DNA from: Shinisaurus crocodilurus
Lineage: Eukaryota; Chordata; Lepidosauria; Squamata; Shinisauridae
DNA length: 64,000 nucleotides
NCBI GenBank assembly: GCA_021292165.1
Contig: CM037877.1
Location: 81,747,691-81,811,690, forward strand
Direction: 5' to 3'
The notes under the pieces are model-generated. The model worked only from the letters and a program-made list of their open reading frames with translations, was not told the origin of the DNA and ran no database searches. Both the position numbers and the translations under genes were made by a program. Positions 1 through 10,635 of the stretch are shown piece by piece (positions within the stretch are counted from its first letter, which is position 1; each line of letters opens with the position of its first letter).

Positions 1-590
1 TTTTGCTCTGTAATTGAAAGGAACAAATCTACCTGCAAATACAGTGGTAATATTATTTGGACTCTTGCAACCTGAAGATGACAACCCTGTGCTTGCTTAC
101 ATGGGAGTAAGCCCCATTGAATGCGGTGGGGCTTATTTCCAAGTAAATCTGCATAGGATTGTGCTGCATGAATGTAATCTTATGTAGAAGCCTCACTATG
201 ACTTGCTTCCAAGTAAATCTGCATAGGATTGTGCGGAACATATTTTGCTAATACTTAATTTTAACACTTCTATTTAAGTCAGAGTTTTAGTTAAATGAGT
301 ATGTTATACCATTTATTGCCTGAATTTGCGCTCTATGCTCTTTTGTGTAAAATAAATACTTGCATTGCTTGGATGTACATTCTGCTAATAGTTTTGGCAG
401 CCCATGGGTGTTATTATCACTTACTACTACATTACTACATTACTACACTTTCTAAGGAGAGTGACTGTTAAGGTTAGAAGGCCCTTTGTGTTACACAAGG
501 GAAGGGTAGATACAACCTATTAGTTCTGTTATTGCTTCTTTTAAGCAAGTTTTTCTAGCATTTTAGATATAAATATGTATGGATGGGCAA
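1..590. other. Non-genic AT-rich sequence with a short duplicated repeat fragment
   Basis: No gene is visible. Positions about 136-165 and 205-235 carry nearly the same 28-nt stretch ending in a CATAGGATTGTGC motif, preceded by a 'gggagtaagccccattga' type segment near 104. The same segment recurs near 57990. Motifs of this kind mark dispersed fold-back repeats in squamate genomes (knowledge). The rest of the interval shows nothing I recognise. Confidence 0.4.
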
Positions 591-604
591 ATCTGTCAAT
601 TTTG

Positions 605-715
605 CTTTCTCTCATGTTCACATTTTTCAGATCAAGTTCTTTCTCTCCTGAATATGAACAACTTGTAATTTTTGGTAAATACATTCTAATCTAAACCAAA
701 CTGAAATGAAACTCT
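605..715 (+). repeat. Diverged repeat copy A flanking the L2-like LINE
   Basis: This stretch aligns by eye with 3125-3238. Both contain 'tcaagttctttct/ttt', then 'cctgaatatg/cctgagtatgg', then 'aaactgaaatgaaa' and 'ctcacc'. It is too long and too diverged to be a target-site duplication, so it is better read as a copy of a separate dispersed repeat. A related 'gaactgaaatgaaac' motif occurs near 26160. Confidence 0.45.
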
Positions 716-921
716 CACCGCCCACACCAGTCAAATTAATAGGTACAGCTATTTCCAACATAGAGAGGACCTTGTTGTATCTGCCACCATGTAGCTGTTA
801 AAGATGAGGAGACTGTCAGAAAAAAGAGGTGGAACCCTAATTAAGCACCAACCTGGCTGAGTACACAGGGGTTCAAACCCAGATTTTAAAGAACACTCAA
901 AGCCCTGGCCTGGATGGAAGA

Positions 922-3118
922 ATTTATTTATTTATTATTATTTATTTATTTATTTATTATTAATATTTATTTATCGCCCATCTGGCTGGCAACCGGCCAC
1001 CCTGGGCGATGTACACACAATAAAATACATAAATACAATAAAATACATTAAAACAATATAAAAATTTTAAAATCTTAACCCACCCCATATTCCCGCCTGA
1101 ACAACCAGGTTTTTAATGAGCGACGGAAGCTCATCAGAGAGGGGGCATGGCGGAGGTCACTCGGGAGAGAGTTCCACAGTACGGGGGCCGCCACAGAAAA
1201 GGCCCTCTTCCTCGTCCCCACCAGTCTAGCTGCTCTGGCTGAAGGGACAAGGAGAAGGCCATCCGTGGCAGATCTTGTTGAGCGGCCCACTTGGTGTTGC
1301 TGGAGACGCTCCTTGAGATAAACTGGACCAGAGCCGTATAGGGTTTTAAAGGTCAAAACCAACACCTTGAATTCGGCTCGGCAAGCAACTGGTAGCCAGT
1401 GCAAATCCTTCATCACTGGCGTGATGTGATCCCGCCGGCGGCTGCCTTTAACCAGGCAAGCCGCCGCGTTCTGTACCAGCTGCAGCTTCCGAACCGTCTT
1501 CAAGGGTAACCCCACGTAGAGCGCATTACAGTAGTCTAGGCGAGAGGAGACCAAGGCATGAACCACTGATGGGAGCAGGTGATTAGGAAGGTAGGGGCGC
1601 AGCTGCCGTATCAGATGGAGTTGATACAGCGCTGCCCGGCTCACAGCTGCCACCTGAGCCTCCATGGACAGCTGGGAGTCTAGAATGACCCCCAAGCTGC
1701 GGACCTGGTCCTTCAGGGGTAGATGTACCCCATTCAGCACCAGGTCAACATCCCCTAACCTCCCCTTGTCCCCCACCAGCAGTACCTCGGTCTTGTCGGG
1801 GTTCAGCTTCAGCATGTTCCTTCCCATCCAGCCAGCCACTGCCTCCAGGCACTTGGACAGGGTCTCGACGGCCAACCTCGGTGAGGACTTGAAACAGAGG
1901 TAGAGCTGCGTGTCATCCGCATACTGATGACACCGCACCCCAAACCTCCTGATGATAGCTCCCAGCGGCTTGAGGTAGATGTTGAATAACATCGGGGAGA
2001 GGATGGAACCCTGCGGCACCCCACAAGTGAGCAGCCGAGGGTCCGAAGCCTCCTCCCCGAGAACTACCCTCTGGTACCTTCCAGAGAGGAAGGACCGGAA
2101 CCACTGCAATACAGTGCCTCCCAAGCCCAAGCCCTTCAGGCGGTCCAGGAGGATACCGTGGTCAACGGTATCAAAAGCCGCCGAGAGATCGAGGAGGACT
2201 AGAAAGGAGCATTCGCCCCTATCCAAAGCCCTCCTCATATCATCCACCAAGGCGACCAAGGCCGTCTCCGTCCCATGTCCAGACCTGAAGCCCAACTGGC
2301 ACGGATCTAAATAATCGGCTTCATCCAAGTGTGCCTTCAACTGGGCACCCACCACCCGCTCGATCACCTTGCCCAGAAATGGTAAATTGGAGATTGGGCG
2401 AAAGTTGTTTAAATCCTGGGGATCCAAGGAGGGCTTCTTTAGAAGCGGTCTTATTACTGCCTCCTTGAGGGCTGATGGCATCACTGCCTCCTCGAGGGAG
2501 GCATTCACCACCGCCTTGATCCCCTCACCCAGTCTCTCCCTGCAGCTCATTATGAGCCAGGACGGGCAAGGATCAAGCAAGCTGGTGGTCGGCCTCACAG
2601 ATGAAAGCACCTTGTCCACTTCATCAGAAGGAAGAAGCCGAAACCGATCCCACAAAACCGGTCTGCCATTGGCCTCCTCCCGCTCACTCCCTGTATCCAC
2701 GACGCACGATATCCCACTCCTAATCCGATCGATTTTATCTGCGAAGTGCTTCGCTAAAGCCTCACAGGAGGCTCTAGACTGTTCCAATGGGTCCGGAGCG
2801 ACTGGACCGACCAGACTCCAGACCACTTGGAACAACCTCCTGGGGCAGCACTCCGCAGACGCAATGGAGGCAGCATAGAAATTCTTTTTTGCTGCCTTCA
2901 CCGCCACCCGGTAGGCTGAAGATGCAGCTCTAACCAGTGTTCGATTGTCTTCGGAGCGGGAATTTCGCCATCGGCGCTCTAGCCTTCTCACCTCTTGTTT
3001 CAGAGCATGCAGCGACGGAGTGAACCATGGCGCCGCGCGCGCTCTGTTTAGGCGAAGAGGGCGCTTCGGAGCAACTCGGTCTAATGCCCTGGTGATTGCA
3101 GCATCAGTTTCTATCAGT
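922..3118 (-). mobile_element. L2-like non-LTR retrotransposon, 5'-truncated, minus strand
   Basis: The element runs leftwards. Its 3' end is a TTTA/TATT-rich tail at about 922-970, preceded by a 3' UTR containing the 'cgcccatctggc' and 'ccaccctgggcgat' motifs. The same 3' end recurs at 28521-28585 (minus) and 58026-58186 (plus), which supports the boundary. Coding sequence extends to about 3118, where similarity to LINE protein stops. The apurinic endonuclease domain expected upstream of the reverse transcriptase is absent, so the copy is 5'-truncated. The DLSAAFDTVDH motif is more like L2 than CR1, but the clade is inferred by eye. Confidence 0.85.
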
Positions 3119-3135
3119 TTCAGTTTCTTCCACAT
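1075..3135 (-). CDS. LINE ORF2 fragment: reverse transcriptase and C-terminal domain, L2-like, uninterrupted
   Basis: An uninterrupted 686-residue frame. It would encode the reverse transcriptase that copies LINE RNA at a nicked target. Visible motifs in order: a basic linker at about residues 20-110; RPISNLPFLGKVIER at 246-260; QLGFRSGHGTETAL at 280-293; LDLSAAFDTVDH (motif A, catalytic Asp) at 315-326; GVPQGSILSPMLFNIY (motif B) at 372-387; YADD (motif C) at 405-408; and a C-terminal tail ending in the LWNSLPSDLRHAP and WLFRREYGVG segments. All catalytic residues are present. The endonuclease domain is missing and the first Met is simply the first in frame after truncation, so this is not an autonomous protein. 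Long frames on the opposite strand (1664-3196) are shadows. The lack of stops suggests a fairly recent insertion. Confidence 0.9.
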   Translation of the reverse strand: MWKKLKLIETDAAITRALDRVAPKRPLRLNRARAAPWFTPSLHALKQEVRRLERRWRNSRSEDNRTLVRAASSAYRVAVKAAKKNFYAASIASAECCPRRLFQVVWSLVGPVAPDPLEQSRASCEALAKHFADKIDRIRSGISCVVDTGSEREEANGRPVLWDRFRLLPSDEVDKVLSSVRPTTSLLDPCPSWLIMSCRERLGEGIKAVVNASLEEAVMPSALKEAVIRPLLKKPSLDPQDLNNFRPISNLPFLGKVIERVVGAQLKAHLDEADYLDPCQLGFRSGHGTETALVALVDDMRRALDRGECSFLVLLDLSAAFDTVDHGILLDRLKGLGLGGTVLQWFRSFLSGRYQRVVLGEEASDPRLLTCGVPQGSILSPMLFNIYLKPLGAIIRRFGVRCHQYADDTQLYLCFKSSPRLAVETLSKCLEAVAGWMGRNMLKLNPDKTEVLLVGDKGRLGDVDLVLNGVHLPLKDQVRSLGVILDSQLSMEAQVAAVSRAALYQLHLIRQLRPYLPNHLLPSVVHALVSSRLDYCNALYVGLPLKTVRKLQLVQNAAACLVKGSRRRDHITPVMKDLHWLPVACRAEFKVLVLTFKTLYGSGPVYLKERLQQHQVGRSTRSATDGLLLVPSARAARLVGTRKRAFSVAAPVLWNSLPSDLRHAPSLMSFRRSLKTWLFRREYGVG

Positions 3136-3238
3136 TCAAATTCTTTTAATCTCAAGTTCTTTTTTTCCTGAGTATGGAGAACTTCGCAAATGTTGATAAA
3201 TGCTTCTCAAAACTGAAACTGAAATGAAATGAAATTCT
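3125..3238 (+). repeat. Diverged repeat copy B flanking the L2-like LINE
   Basis: Partner of the repeat at 605-715, in the same orientation and directly abutting the 5' end of the LINE. The LINE may have inserted beside or into this repeat. Confidence 0.45.
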
Positions 3239-4190
3239 CACCTATGCCTATTGATATATTACTTTTGAAGCATGACCCCTCCTGTGCCAGCTCTGTCAAA
3301 AGACCTAGGTGATGTGGGAGGCCTTTCTAAAACAGGACCTTCCCACCACATCACTGCCCCCCCCCCCCATTCCTGGGGAAGGAGGCCCTGCTGACAGTGG
3401 AAGGAACTGTGTCATAGGCCAAGATTTTCTGAATTTCTCAGAGTAGCATATGAAGTGCACATGGTGCAGTGTTTCCCTCATTGTGAAGAGGGATGATCCC
3501 CTCCACAGAGCTCATCTGAATGTGTTAGGAATATGTTCAGCCTACTGGCTTAGCCCTGATTCCATTTCACACATATAGCTGGGCAACTCAAAATTAAATA
3601 GCTGCTCTAAGATAAGGGCTTTCTTTGCTGGTTAAGCTAACAAGTTCACTTTATTTATTCCATTAAAGGAAGAGCTCTTGCTGACGTCTGTAGACATTTG
3701 AAGAAGAGGGACACTATTGTGCTTTATTAACTATTTCCCAAGCCCTGTTTTGTACTGAGTCTTATTTAGTATGGTCTGGTAATGTAGCATGCCCCATAAT
3801 TAAGTAGAACCATATTTGGTAAGGTTTTGGTTTTGCCTGAATGAGAAAACTGTTCTGGATAGTGCCCATGAACTTAAAAACATGACATCCTTTTATTTCC
3901 AAAACAACCATGAAGACATTGTGAACAATGACACACTTCATCCTTCTTGTTACTGGTCTTGAAGGCCAAACAGAATCTCTAGGAACCAGAGTGTCTTAAG
4001 TGCATTTGTTGTAATCATTGTATACCTTTGTGTAGTTCTGTGGTGGGAAAGGCTTTTCCCACCACTCCAGATCCAGCAAGAGAATTAGGGGATAAAAATG
4101 GTAATGGTACCCAATTAGGGTAGAAGTGTGGTGGGTATCTGGAATGTTGTGAAAGGGTAACAGCAGATGCTGAGGGGAGAAACAACGACT
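3239..4190. other. No recognised gene
   Basis: Unique-looking sequence. A run of 13 C at about 3356-3368 is the only conspicuous simple feature. No ORF here has recognisable motifs. Confidence 0.4.
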
Positions 4191-4194
4191 GGGT

Positions 4195-4650
4195 TCACAT
4201 GACACAGCAACCCATCATGGGTAACTAGCCACAGTGGGTTGTCTTGTTGTGTGAACCTGGACCACTTCTCGCACGGGGGGCAAAAAGCCACCCTGACAAC
4301 CCATAGCTTGTTCTAGGGGTTGTTGGACACACTATGGATTGGTGTGTCATCTGAACCCGGCACACCAATCCCATTGTGGGTCCAGGGAAGCAGCGAGTGA
4401 GCTGCTTGGCAAGAGGGCCAAAAACCCCTTGCCACTCTGGCCAAACTCGCCAGGTCCACTGCTAGTGACAGCTGCTCCACCAAGTGCCCAAGCAGCACTT
4501 TGGAATGTCACAGATTCACTCTCCCCCACTCTGCTCATGACCCATTTTGCAGTTGCCATGACTTCCCCCTTGCTTTCCCCCTTTTTTTGGAGATTGCTTT
4601 TTGCAATCTCCAGCCAGTGACAGCCCCTCCAAAGTACCCAAGTGTCATCA
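4195..4650. repeat. Fold-back repeat fragment with internal hairpins
   Basis: The left part (about 4193-4258) is an imperfect inverted repeat: 'gggttcacatgacacag' pairs with 'tgtgtgaacct', and 'aacccatcatgggt' is itself palindromic. A small exact hairpin lies at about 4589-4611 (GGAGATTGC, T5 loop, GCAATCTCC). Inverted-repeat architecture suggests a decayed MITE; family unknown. Confidence 0.4.
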
Positions 4651-4709
4651 CTGGTTCACCATTTTATTTTTACTTTATTTTATTTGCACCAGAAATGTGT
4701 GCAAATGTT

Positions 4710-4710
<1 letters not shown>

Positions 4711-4754
<44 letters not shown>
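4711..4754 (+). repeat. (TCA)n microsatellite
   Basis: About 15 uninterrupted TCA units. It produces spurious poly-Ile and poly-His frames, which are not genes. Confidence 0.95.
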
Positions 4755-4798
4755 TGGTCAGTAGTTCAGAGTTGCACAAATTTTGACTACCCAAAATT

Positions 4799-4800
<2 letters not shown>

Positions 4801-4841
<41 letters not shown>

Positions 4842-5035
4842 ATTTATTTCTTACCCGCCTCTCTGTCTAGATCGAGGCAGGGAACAGCAAAAAATATAAA
4901 ACACATAGACCAAACAAAGCAAAACACATACCATCAAAACATCTTAAAAAACATCTTAAAAACATCTTAAACATCTTAAAAACATCTTAAAGGCACCCTA
5001 AGAAGCCTTGCCTGGTCAATGTCCTGGTAAAGCAG
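4801..5035 (-). mobile_element. LINE/SINE 3'-end fragment with (AAT)n tail, minus strand
   Basis: An (AAT)n tract (4801-4840) is followed by 'catttatttcttacccgcctc' and an A-rich stretch containing repeated 'aaacatctta' units (about 4936-4992). This is the reverse complement of a typical reptile LINE 3' UTR plus tail. Family not determined. Confidence 0.45.
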
Positions 5036-5078
5036 GCAACATCCATGGAATTGACAAAGCCAGGCTTTAAATACATTA

Positions 5079-5328
5079 CAGTCATGCCTTGGATTGAGAG
5101 CATAATTCGTTCCGGAAATGTGCTTGTAATCCAAAACACTCTTAGTATCAAAACGAAATCCCCCCCAAAAAAATTTGTACAGAGATTTTTAATTTAAGCC
5201 ATGCTACAGTACTTGTATTCGAAACATCGCTTGTATATCAAGTAAAAAAAATTAAATAAATATTTAAAAATTTGCTTGTCTTGCAAAACGCTCTCAAACC
5301 AAGTTACTTGCAATCCAAGGTATTACTG
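5079..5328 (-). mobile_element. Mariner-like MITE copy 1 (250 bp)
   Basis: Ends are inverted repeats of the type CAGTMATRCCTTGGATTG, flanked by TA on both sides (5077-5078 and 5329-5330), as for Tc1/mariner target-site duplication. It aligns with the elements at 47508-47754 and 48305-48562 but lies in the opposite orientation. No coding capacity. Confidence 0.85.
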
Positions 5329-5330
5329 TA

Positions 5331-6106
5331 CTTAGCTTTCACTTGACAGTTGTCAAATGGTGAGCTGTCAAGTGAAAGCAAAGTTGTGAGAAGATCTTTA
5401 CTTGCAAGAAGGGGTGGCAACTACATCACCCCCTTTGCAGTGATATCCTCCAGGTTTTAAGCGTAGACCTGACAGTTCTCAGTCCCCCCACCCTTTCCAC
5501 CCTTTCCCGAGCTTCTGGGTGCTCAGGAAAGTAGAAAAGTGGAAAAGTGCAGGCCACCCAATTTACAGACCAAGGGTCCATCTAGTCCAGTATTCTGTTC
5601 ACACCGTTGCCAAACAGCTGCTCACAGGAACCCACAAGCAGGACATGAGTGCAACAGAGTGGGGATAGGGAGGCAAGACAGATTCTGCCATGCAGGTTGC
5701 TGGGACACCTGAGGGTGGACCAAGGGGGAAAGGGGGGACAACGCACAGTGAGACTGATCATCTGTCAGGCGCATCATGGGTTGTTCCACAAACAACCTAC
5801 ACTGTGTTGCTTATTCGCAGGCGGGGTTGCTGTGTTGTCCAAACTCACCCAGTGGCATTCGTGGAGCAGGGACGGCAACTGGAAGTATTTGATTCTAAGC
5901 ATGTAGGCCTGAGCCACACCATTTTAGCAATTAATCACTATGATAATCACATCCTGTTTTTGATAGTGTACATCTATAATGTTAACCAATTACCTTTTTA
6001 GTTGTGCTTTGGAATGTCATCCTTTTCTTCATTAATGACTTTTTCAAAGGGCCATCTTGATTTTTATTTTTTAAATTGCTGTTCACCTCTCTGAAGGGCA
6101 GTGGAC
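5331..6106. other. No recognised gene; one dispersed repeat fragment
   Basis: About 5568-5655 contains a segment ('tccatctagtccag' ... 'cccacaagcagg') also found near 46575-46665, so it is a dispersed repeat, probably the 3' region of a LINE or SINE read in reverse. The rest is unassigned. Confidence 0.4.
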
Positions 6107-6205
6107 CAGCCTTCCCCAACCTGGTACCCTCCAGATGTGTTGGAATCGGGCATGATTGAAGTTGTAGTCCAACACATTTGGAGGGTGCTAGTTTGGGGAA
6201 GGCTG
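6107..6205. mobile_element. Palindromic hAT-like MITE, 99 bp
   Basis: Arms CAGCCTTCCCCAACCTGG and the complement of TTTGGGGAAGGCTG face each other around a short loop. The 8 bases on each side match at 6 of 8 positions (cagtggac / gagtagac), consistent with a hAT 8-bp duplication. Confidence 0.65.
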
Positions 6206-7251
6206 GAGTAGACAAAACACTGAAACAGTGCTAGAACGATGAAACTGACATAGTAGGGGAGATCCATGACCAGATCTCCTAACATTGTTTTTCCTTTAGA
6301 GAAGCCACAGGATGGGGGAATCTAACTTTGACTGGAGAAGTGGTTTTGGGGGTGGAAGGGAGTCTTTCAGTCCTTGCCCTGCTGTTTTTCTCACTGAAAT
6401 TCCCCCTGATACAGCTGCTAGTCCTTCTATGAAAAGAAGGCAAGTGCCTGATATTGTGCCTGTCTTTATTCCCCGGAGGGGTTGATAGCAGCTTCTGGGG
6501 AAGGGGCAATGTTGATTGTGTCATGTCCATTTTGTCCCTAAGTATTTTATCATATGTTTGTTTTAAGCATGTTTGGTTTTTTCTGAGATGAGATTCCAAG
6601 TATAAAGTCTTGGAAGAACCTTAACTAGTTTTTGAAGTGAAGGTGCATTTTCCCCTGTATGTCTTTATATTGAGGCCATCACCTATTCCGCTGCTGGGAA
6701 ATTAAACTGCTGCAGTCCATGTGGAAATCAGATTAATCACAAAAATGTTTCAGTTATTCTGGTAGAAAACCAAGGATGCAATCCTGAAACTATTTAAAGT
6801 CCAGTAAACCCTCACTGAAATCTATACCCCCCCCAAAGGCAAGGTGAGAGTATTTGTGCATTGTTTTCTGTCATTCCTTATATTAATAATAGCAGCATAA
6901 TAGCAGTACAGCCACCTCCGTTCTTTAGGCTTAATTCAAGTAATGCATATGTGAAATACACATTCAGGTGACATTATTAGTCAGAAGAGACCACTTACAA
7001 TCTGTCTTCTTCCTTCCTTCCTGGATCTTTCGAGAGGTTACACTCTTATAAATAGCTTTCCCTTTTAATAGGGGGTTCTTTTATATATTAAGTACATTAT
7101 GTGAACATCTGTTTAAGAGAAAATGATGAGTTTGGGAATAAAACCTTAACATCCCCAAATGAAAAGTCATATTTTTCTATCTCCAAAAATAAATAAAGTA
7201 ATAGCTATACAGGAATATCTCCTTAACCTTTGACAATGGCTCTGCTTTTGT
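6206..7251. other. No recognised gene
   Basis: Nothing assignable. Short ORFs here lack motifs and look random. Confidence 0.35.
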
Positions 7252-7680
7252 AGGGCTGGCCCTACCATTAGGCAGGGTGAGGAGGCTGCCTCAGGCACCT
7301 GATTTTGGATTTCATGAAAGGGCACAAAATGATTACATATTTACATTTATTATCATATTTTTATTGCCAGGGATGGGGAGAAGCACTTGTGGGATTTTCC
7401 GCCTCTGGTGTCAAAATATCTTGATCAGCTTGGGTCCTGTGCACCTTGAATTGTGGGGAGTTGCCCTCTGCCATCAGCAGCACAATATCTTGGTCTGGCC
7501 ATGCCCTAAAGAAAAGGTGTCGGTGTGCAGCGGGGGAAGAGATTCATCAGCTGGGTGACCTGATGATGGGGAGGGAGGATGGTGGTGCATGAACAGTCTT
7601 GCCTCACACCAGGAGATAGATTAAATTGCATTTTGCTACCTTCCAACTCTATGGTTCTATATGATGCCCACGACCAGCCT
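7252..7680 (+). mobile_element. Possible decayed hAT-like element or end fragment
   Basis: The left end 'gggctggccctaccattagg' followed by 'ctgcctcaggc' resembles a hAT-type end seen in reptiles. A candidate right end is the 'accagccttgcc' near 7673. TSD not evident. A CR1-type tail ('ccttccaactctatggttct') lies inside at about 7640-7662, so the interval is composite. Confidence 0.3.
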
Positions 7681-8514
7681 TGCCACTAGAGCTGTCTGTT
7701 GTAGGCCTAAATGTTTGTAGCCGAAGCAGAAAGAAAAGTGTTTCCCTGCCATGTGTTTCCTTGACACACTGTTTCTGCTGCTGCTCAGGAACAGCAGTGG
7801 AGGAATAAAGGGCAGAGCAACTGAGGGAGGCGGCGAAGAGCCAAGCAACAGGTAAAGGGATTGCAAAAGCAGGAGCCAGAAGAAATGACAAGTCTAGTTA
7901 GTTGCTTGTCATCAGGGCCTGAGGTGAGCAGAGTGGGTGAGCAGAAGGAAGTCAGGGGAAATGTAAAACATAAGAAAGTGAGCTAGTGAGCCCAGCAGGG
8001 GGCAGCACATGGCCAGCAAGGTAAAGAAAATCAGCACATGCTGAATCAGGTGGCTGAAGAACCCAGCAGGCCATGGAATGTCAGGATCTGGTGCATTTAT
8101 GAAGAGATAGTATTTTAATATTTCACAAGCATTTAACTATAGCTGAGTCATGCTCTGTTTCTCAAGCACTTCACCACTATACAAAGTGCATGGCAGTTCT
8201 TCTTGCTCTACCTTCTCAACAGCAGTCCTGTAAGTTAAGGTAGTCTGAGTGACAGTGACATAAATCCATTACATTTTATGTCTAAGCTGGGGTGTGAATT
8301 TGTGACTTCCCAATCTAAATCTGTAAGGTGGGATATAAATTAAATTAAATTAAATTAAAATTAGGCTAAAGAAATTAGAAATGGTGGATTAGGAAAAATA
8401 CATAATAAAAAGGACAGTCAAGAGTTTTGTGTCTAATATCTCAGAAAGATGCTATTAGGGTAGGAATTAAACATGTGAAAGCGAAATAATCAGCTAAGGC
8501 AGTGTGATCCACGC
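7681..8514. other. No recognised gene
   Basis: A short AT-rich tandem (taaat)n at about 8339-8360 follows 'ggtgggatataaat', typical of a LINE/SINE 3' tail. The remainder is unassigned. Confidence 0.35.
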
Positions 8515-8549
8515 TTGAGTTCAATAACTAATTCATGTGCAATGGATGG

Positions 8550-8720
8550 AGAAGCTCAGCCTGAGGGCCAAATTCAGTCTCAGAGATGCTCGGGGGGGGG
8601 GGCTGCATTCCAGTGGTGGGGGGCTGCATTCCAGTGGTGGGCAAAACCAAAGGCAATGGGAGTGGAACCAAAATACAAAAAAAGTGCAGCATATTGTAGC
8701 TTAAAGTTCTCACTGCCAGG
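8550..8720. repeat. Dispersed repeat fragment with a 20-21-bp tandem duplication
   Basis: The unit containing 'gctgcattccagtggtg' occurs twice in tandem at about 8600-8641. A related segment ('gggggctgcattccagtag' with 'caaaggc') occurs at about 27545-27585, so this belongs to a dispersed repeat. Confidence 0.5.
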
Positions 8721-9308
8721 AAGTAACCCTTAGGAGAGGAATTTCAACTTTTTAGAATGGTGGGGGGAAGCGTCAAAAAAGCTAGTAAATCACCAAATAA
8801 TTGGTAGTTGGGGGTTTGGCTTTCTGGGAAACCTAGGAAGGCCAGATTGGGACCGCAAGAGGGGTCATTGAGGTTTCCCACTCCTGCTGTACAAGGATGC
8901 TAGCTTAAGTAGTCACCTGGAGTAATTCTGTTGTTAAAGAAGGAAATCTGCTCTGACAATGACCTCAGCGATCTCAAATGCTATTACTATATTTATTTCT
9001 TGAAAGCATGGAACACTGATGCCTACTGAGTTTAAATGTGGTGCAAATGTCACTGTCGATTGAACAATCAACTTTCAGTTGTTCAAATATTGTGAGCTCT
9101 TTTTTGTAATCACTGCCTGTGATGCATTGAAGACAAAGTTCTGTGGCACATTACAGCCTGGTGGAGGTTACTTCTGAGCAACTGTGCTTAGGAATTGCAG
9201 CCTCAACATGAAACAATTCAGAGTAGCATGAGCTTTCACTGCAAGAAAGCAGTATTAGATGCAGTATTCCTTCCCCCGAGTTACCAAGGGGCTGGAGATG
9301 GGGCACAG
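8721..9308. other. No recognised gene
   Basis: Unassigned sequence. Confidence 0.35.
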
Positions 9309-9684
9309 AGGGCAGAAGCCAACGGGGTGCTTATGCCCCCGCCTATTCTTTCCCACACCACCAGTTCCCTTCCACAAGCGGTGTGTCCCACCGATTGTAT
9401 TGCCCAAGTGGGACCCACTGCTTAAGGGAGATTTAGCGCTTCCTAGGGGAAGCCCCCAAATGAGTGGAAACACTCATTTCCGGAAGGAGGCAGAAATGGC
9501 AGAAAGTTGGCAAAAGGAGCTCCGCTGACCTGCCTCCTTCCAGAAATGAACGTTTCCGCTCATTTTGGGTTGCCCTGGAAGCACTAAGTCGCCATTGTGC
9601 AAGTGGAGGGGACCACTTGTGCAACACAATCAGCAGAGTGGAAGAGAACCAGTGGGAGTGTAAATACCCTGTTGGATTCTGCCT
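9309..9684. mobile_element. Fold-back MITE, family F, copy 1 (about 375 bp)
   Basis: The two ends are mutually inverted ('ggcagaagccaacggggtgc' against the complement of 'ccctgttggattctgcc'), and the inversion continues inwards, with 'caagtgggacc' and 'cattttgggttgccc' pairing across a centre near 9500. The element matches the one at 19158-20170 once the LTR is removed from the latter. ORFs within it are by-products of the palindrome. Confidence 0.7.
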
Positions 9685-10635
9685 GCAGATCCCAGATGCA
9701 TACAGCGTCAAGGAGTCAGCCAACACGGGGGTAGAGCTTGCAATGCCCATCACCCACCCAAATTGCCAGAGTTTGAAATGTGCCCACCCACCTGTTCTTC
9801 AGATGCTAGTGCAGATGCATCTAGTCATGCAATGGGCCAAGTAGGGTTTTTGTTGTTGTTGTTGTTCAATTCCTAGATTTGCAACAGAGGATCAGGGTTT
9901 TTGGACTACTCTGCATGGTTTACTGCTTACTTTGTGGACTGGCAATTAGTGCATGGGCAGTACCAATAAATAATATAGATAGTTTAGTCACGACTGCTGG
10001 GCAGTGCAGAAAATGACAAGCCAGAAGCATAGTTACTGTGGTGAGCACCCCAAAGACGAAGGGGGATTCCCTAGACCTGCCATCCAGGGCTTTGGGACTT
10101 GGGGGCAGAGGAAGGAATTCCTTTGTGGCTTGCCTGGTTCACAAGAGTTTGGAGGCTCATGGGAGTTTTTGGCAGGAAAAGGTGTACCCAGAAGGGGTGG
10201 GGGTAGTATGCATGCTGTTTGAGACTCTGGATGGGGTTAGGCTCACACTTAGCTAGGTGGTGGGAGAAAGTTAGCAGGCGGTGGCTGCCTTAGCCATTGT
10301 GTTCCTGCACAAACATTGCAGGCAGCCTTTGGAGGGCTTGTGTCCCCGGGATGAGAGAGGTTCAGAGAATTCTGGATAATATGTTGATTTACAAGGATGC
10401 AAGCTGAATATGTATTATAGAGGTGCACATAGGCAATACCAAATCCATACAAGGCCCATTTTCAAAACAAAAAAGTGCCTCTTTATCATTCTTGTTACCT
10501 AGATTCATTAAGATCCAGCTTGGGCAAGAAACTTCTTGACCTTACAGAAGGGTGTGGCAATTGCTTGGAACAGGAATGTGCAATTAGTGTCTATTGTCCA
10601 CCATCCACCACTAGGACATACCAAAACACAGACCT
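9685..10635. other. No recognised gene
   Basis: Unassigned. A (TTG)n run sits at about 9852-9867. Confidence 0.35.

Noticed and set aside
1664..3196. Plus-strand ORFs of 79-169 residues
   Set aside because: They are antisense shadows of the L2-like reverse transcriptase frame.
605..3238. Long target-site duplication of the L2-like LINE
   Set aside because: The two segments differ at roughly 30% of positions and the left one is not adjacent to the LINE tail.
4601..4805. Poly-His / poly-Ile proteins
   Set aside because: Products of the (TCA)n microsatellite read in different frames.
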